A stretch of 64,000 bases of DNA from Gammaproteobacteria bacterium (GTDB lineage Bacteria > Pseudomonadota > Gammaproteobacteria > Ga0077536). Of the stretch, positions 63,199 to 64,000 are shown piece after piece. The stretch is taken from the NCBI GenBank assembly GCA_020849475.1, contig JADLGE010000009.1:124001-188000 (forward strand), read 5' to 3'. A model generated the notes under the pieces. The model had not been told where the DNA came from. It saw only the letters and a program-made list of their open reading frames with translations, and did not search any database. The position numbers and the translations under genes are program-made. The number at the start of each line of letters is the position of its first letter. Position 1 is the first letter of the stretch.

Positions 63199-64000
63199 AT
63201 GAGTTCGACGCCGGACCTTCTCATTCTCGCCAACCTGATTGCGGCGCGTCGCGCCAGCCATCCCACGCTCGATGTGCTGACCTTCGTCGACATCGGGCCG
63301 AAAGGTGAATACCTTGATGAAGTGCGTACCTATGACGACCTGTGGGCCAACGGCCAGCGCGTCGCCGCCACGCTCGATGACGAAGGCATGGCCGAGGGCG
63401 ACGCGTTCGCCATCGTTGCGCAGAATCATCCGGAGTTTGTCGACACCATGGTTGGCTCGTCGATAGCAGGCACGGTGTTCGTGCCCATCGACCCGCGTAC
63501 CAAGGGCAAGAAGCTTGCGTACATGCTCGACTTCGCTGGATGTCGTGGCGTGGTGATCGGTGACTACGCCGCCGCCAATCTGCTCGACATCCTCGATGAT
63601 TGCCCCAAGCTCGAATGGGTGTGGGTGATCTCGACCCAGGGCGCGACGCTGCCGGCGAGCTTCGGCAAGCTGCGCGTGCGTTCGTTCTCGGAAGTGCTGG
63701 CGCGCCCGCGCGCGGCCGACATCGAAGTGCGCGTGACGGCCGCCGACAAGCCCATGCAGATGCTCTACACCTCGGGCACCACGGGCGACCCGAAAGCCAT
63801 CCTGTCGCCCTATGCGCGCTTCGGCTTCGTGGCGAGCCTGGGTGAAATGATGGGGCTGCGTGCCGGTGACCGTCCCTACACGGGGCTCTCGCTGACCCAT
63901 GCCAACGCGCAGTTGATTACGCTCGGCAACACCTTGTTCATGGGCCTGCGCGGGGTATTCAGCCGGCGCTTCACCAAGTCGCGCCTGTGGGACATCACGC
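63199..64000 (+). CDS. AMP-dependent acyl-CoA synthetase (3' partial)
   Basis: ANL-superfamily ligase that activates a carboxylic acid with ATP and CoA. It runs open to the right edge, so it is missing from the ORF track. Visible: AIVAQNHPEFVDTMVGSSIAGTVFVPIDPRTKGKKLAYMLDFAGCRGVVIGD and the AMP-binding P-loop MLYTSGTTGDPKAI near residue 192. About 267 of an expected 500-550 residues are present. It is 18 bases after the thiolase gene and most likely in its operon, where it would feed substrate into the pathway. Confidence 0.93.
   Translation, partial: MSSTPDLLILANLIAARRASHPTLDVLTFVDIGPKGEYLDEVRTYDDLWANGQRVAATLDDEGMAEGDAFAIVAQNHPEFVDTMVGSSIAGTVFVPIDPRTKGKKLAYMLDFAGCRGVVIGDYAAANLLDILDDCPKLEWVWVISTQGATLPASFGKLRVRSFSEVLARPRAADIEVRVTAADKPMQMLYTSGTTGDPKAILSPYARFGFVASLGEMMGLRAGDRPYTGLSLTHANAQLITLGNTLFMGLRGVFSRRFTKSRLWDIT

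Overview
This is a high-GC chromosomal window, probably from a gammaproteobacterium. The evidence is HtpX, YciB, a YheS-type ABC-F protein, single-chain PntA plus PntB, a fused polyphosphate:AMP phosphotransferase and a long urt-ure operon. No rRNA, tRNA, CRISPR array, phage region or insertion sequence was seen. The assignment rests on gene content only; I cannot name the genus. Both edge genes are cut: an OmpR-type response regulator at the left and an AMP-dependent acyl-CoA synthetase at the right.

Layout. 1-7.7 kb: two-component system, HtpX, a methyltransferase, a small heat-shock protein behind a clear sigma-32-type promoter, an MscS channel, a Baeyer-Villiger-type monooxygenase and YciB. 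7.8-19.2 kb: polyphosphate:AMP phosphotransferase, two stand-alone molybdopterin oxidoreductases, a hydrolase, a sulfurtransferase followed by two crotonases, an alkaline-ceramidase homologue and a carboxymuconolactone-decarboxylase-like protein. 19.3-31 kb: MscL, an epoxide hydrolase, FMN-binding proteins, a mini-chemoreceptor paired with an oxygen-binding diiron protein (ODP), a Rieske oxygenase, a fused SoxYZ-like carrier, another crotonase and the proton-translocating transhydrogenase pntAB.

31.2-44.4 kb (minus strand) is one continuous urea uptake and hydrolysis operon: porin - urtABCDE - hupE/ureJ - ureDABCEFG - lipoprotein. A -24/-12 (sigma-54) promoter precedes it, which fits nitrogen control, and a Crp/Fnr-type regulator is divergent. 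Urea would cross the outer membrane by the porin, be captured by UrtA, imported by UrtBCDE and hydrolysed by nickel urease; HupE would supply nickel and UreDEFG would insert it.

44.7-64 kb: the Crp/Fnr regulator, YheS, a CHASE2-PAS-GGDEF-EAL protein with a degenerate GGDEF motif behind a LysM-FecR protein, a group of flavin and non-haem iron oxygenases (two luciferase-like, two PhyH, a cupin and a VOC protein), an AI-2E-type permease, a cytochrome c-PQQ dehydrogenase, and an acyl-CoA dehydrogenase / thiolase / acyl-CoA ligase series.

Across the window run two families of short intergenic palindromes: family A, GTAGGTGCGAATTCATTCGCACCTAC-like, and family B, TGTGGGTCAGNCTNNAGNCTGAC-like. Three genes take their stop codon from a family A copy. 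The signals most worth following are the ODP-chemoreceptor pair, a structured minus-strand RNA candidate near 24.5 kb, and these palindromes. Domain calls come from reading the proteins, without database searches.
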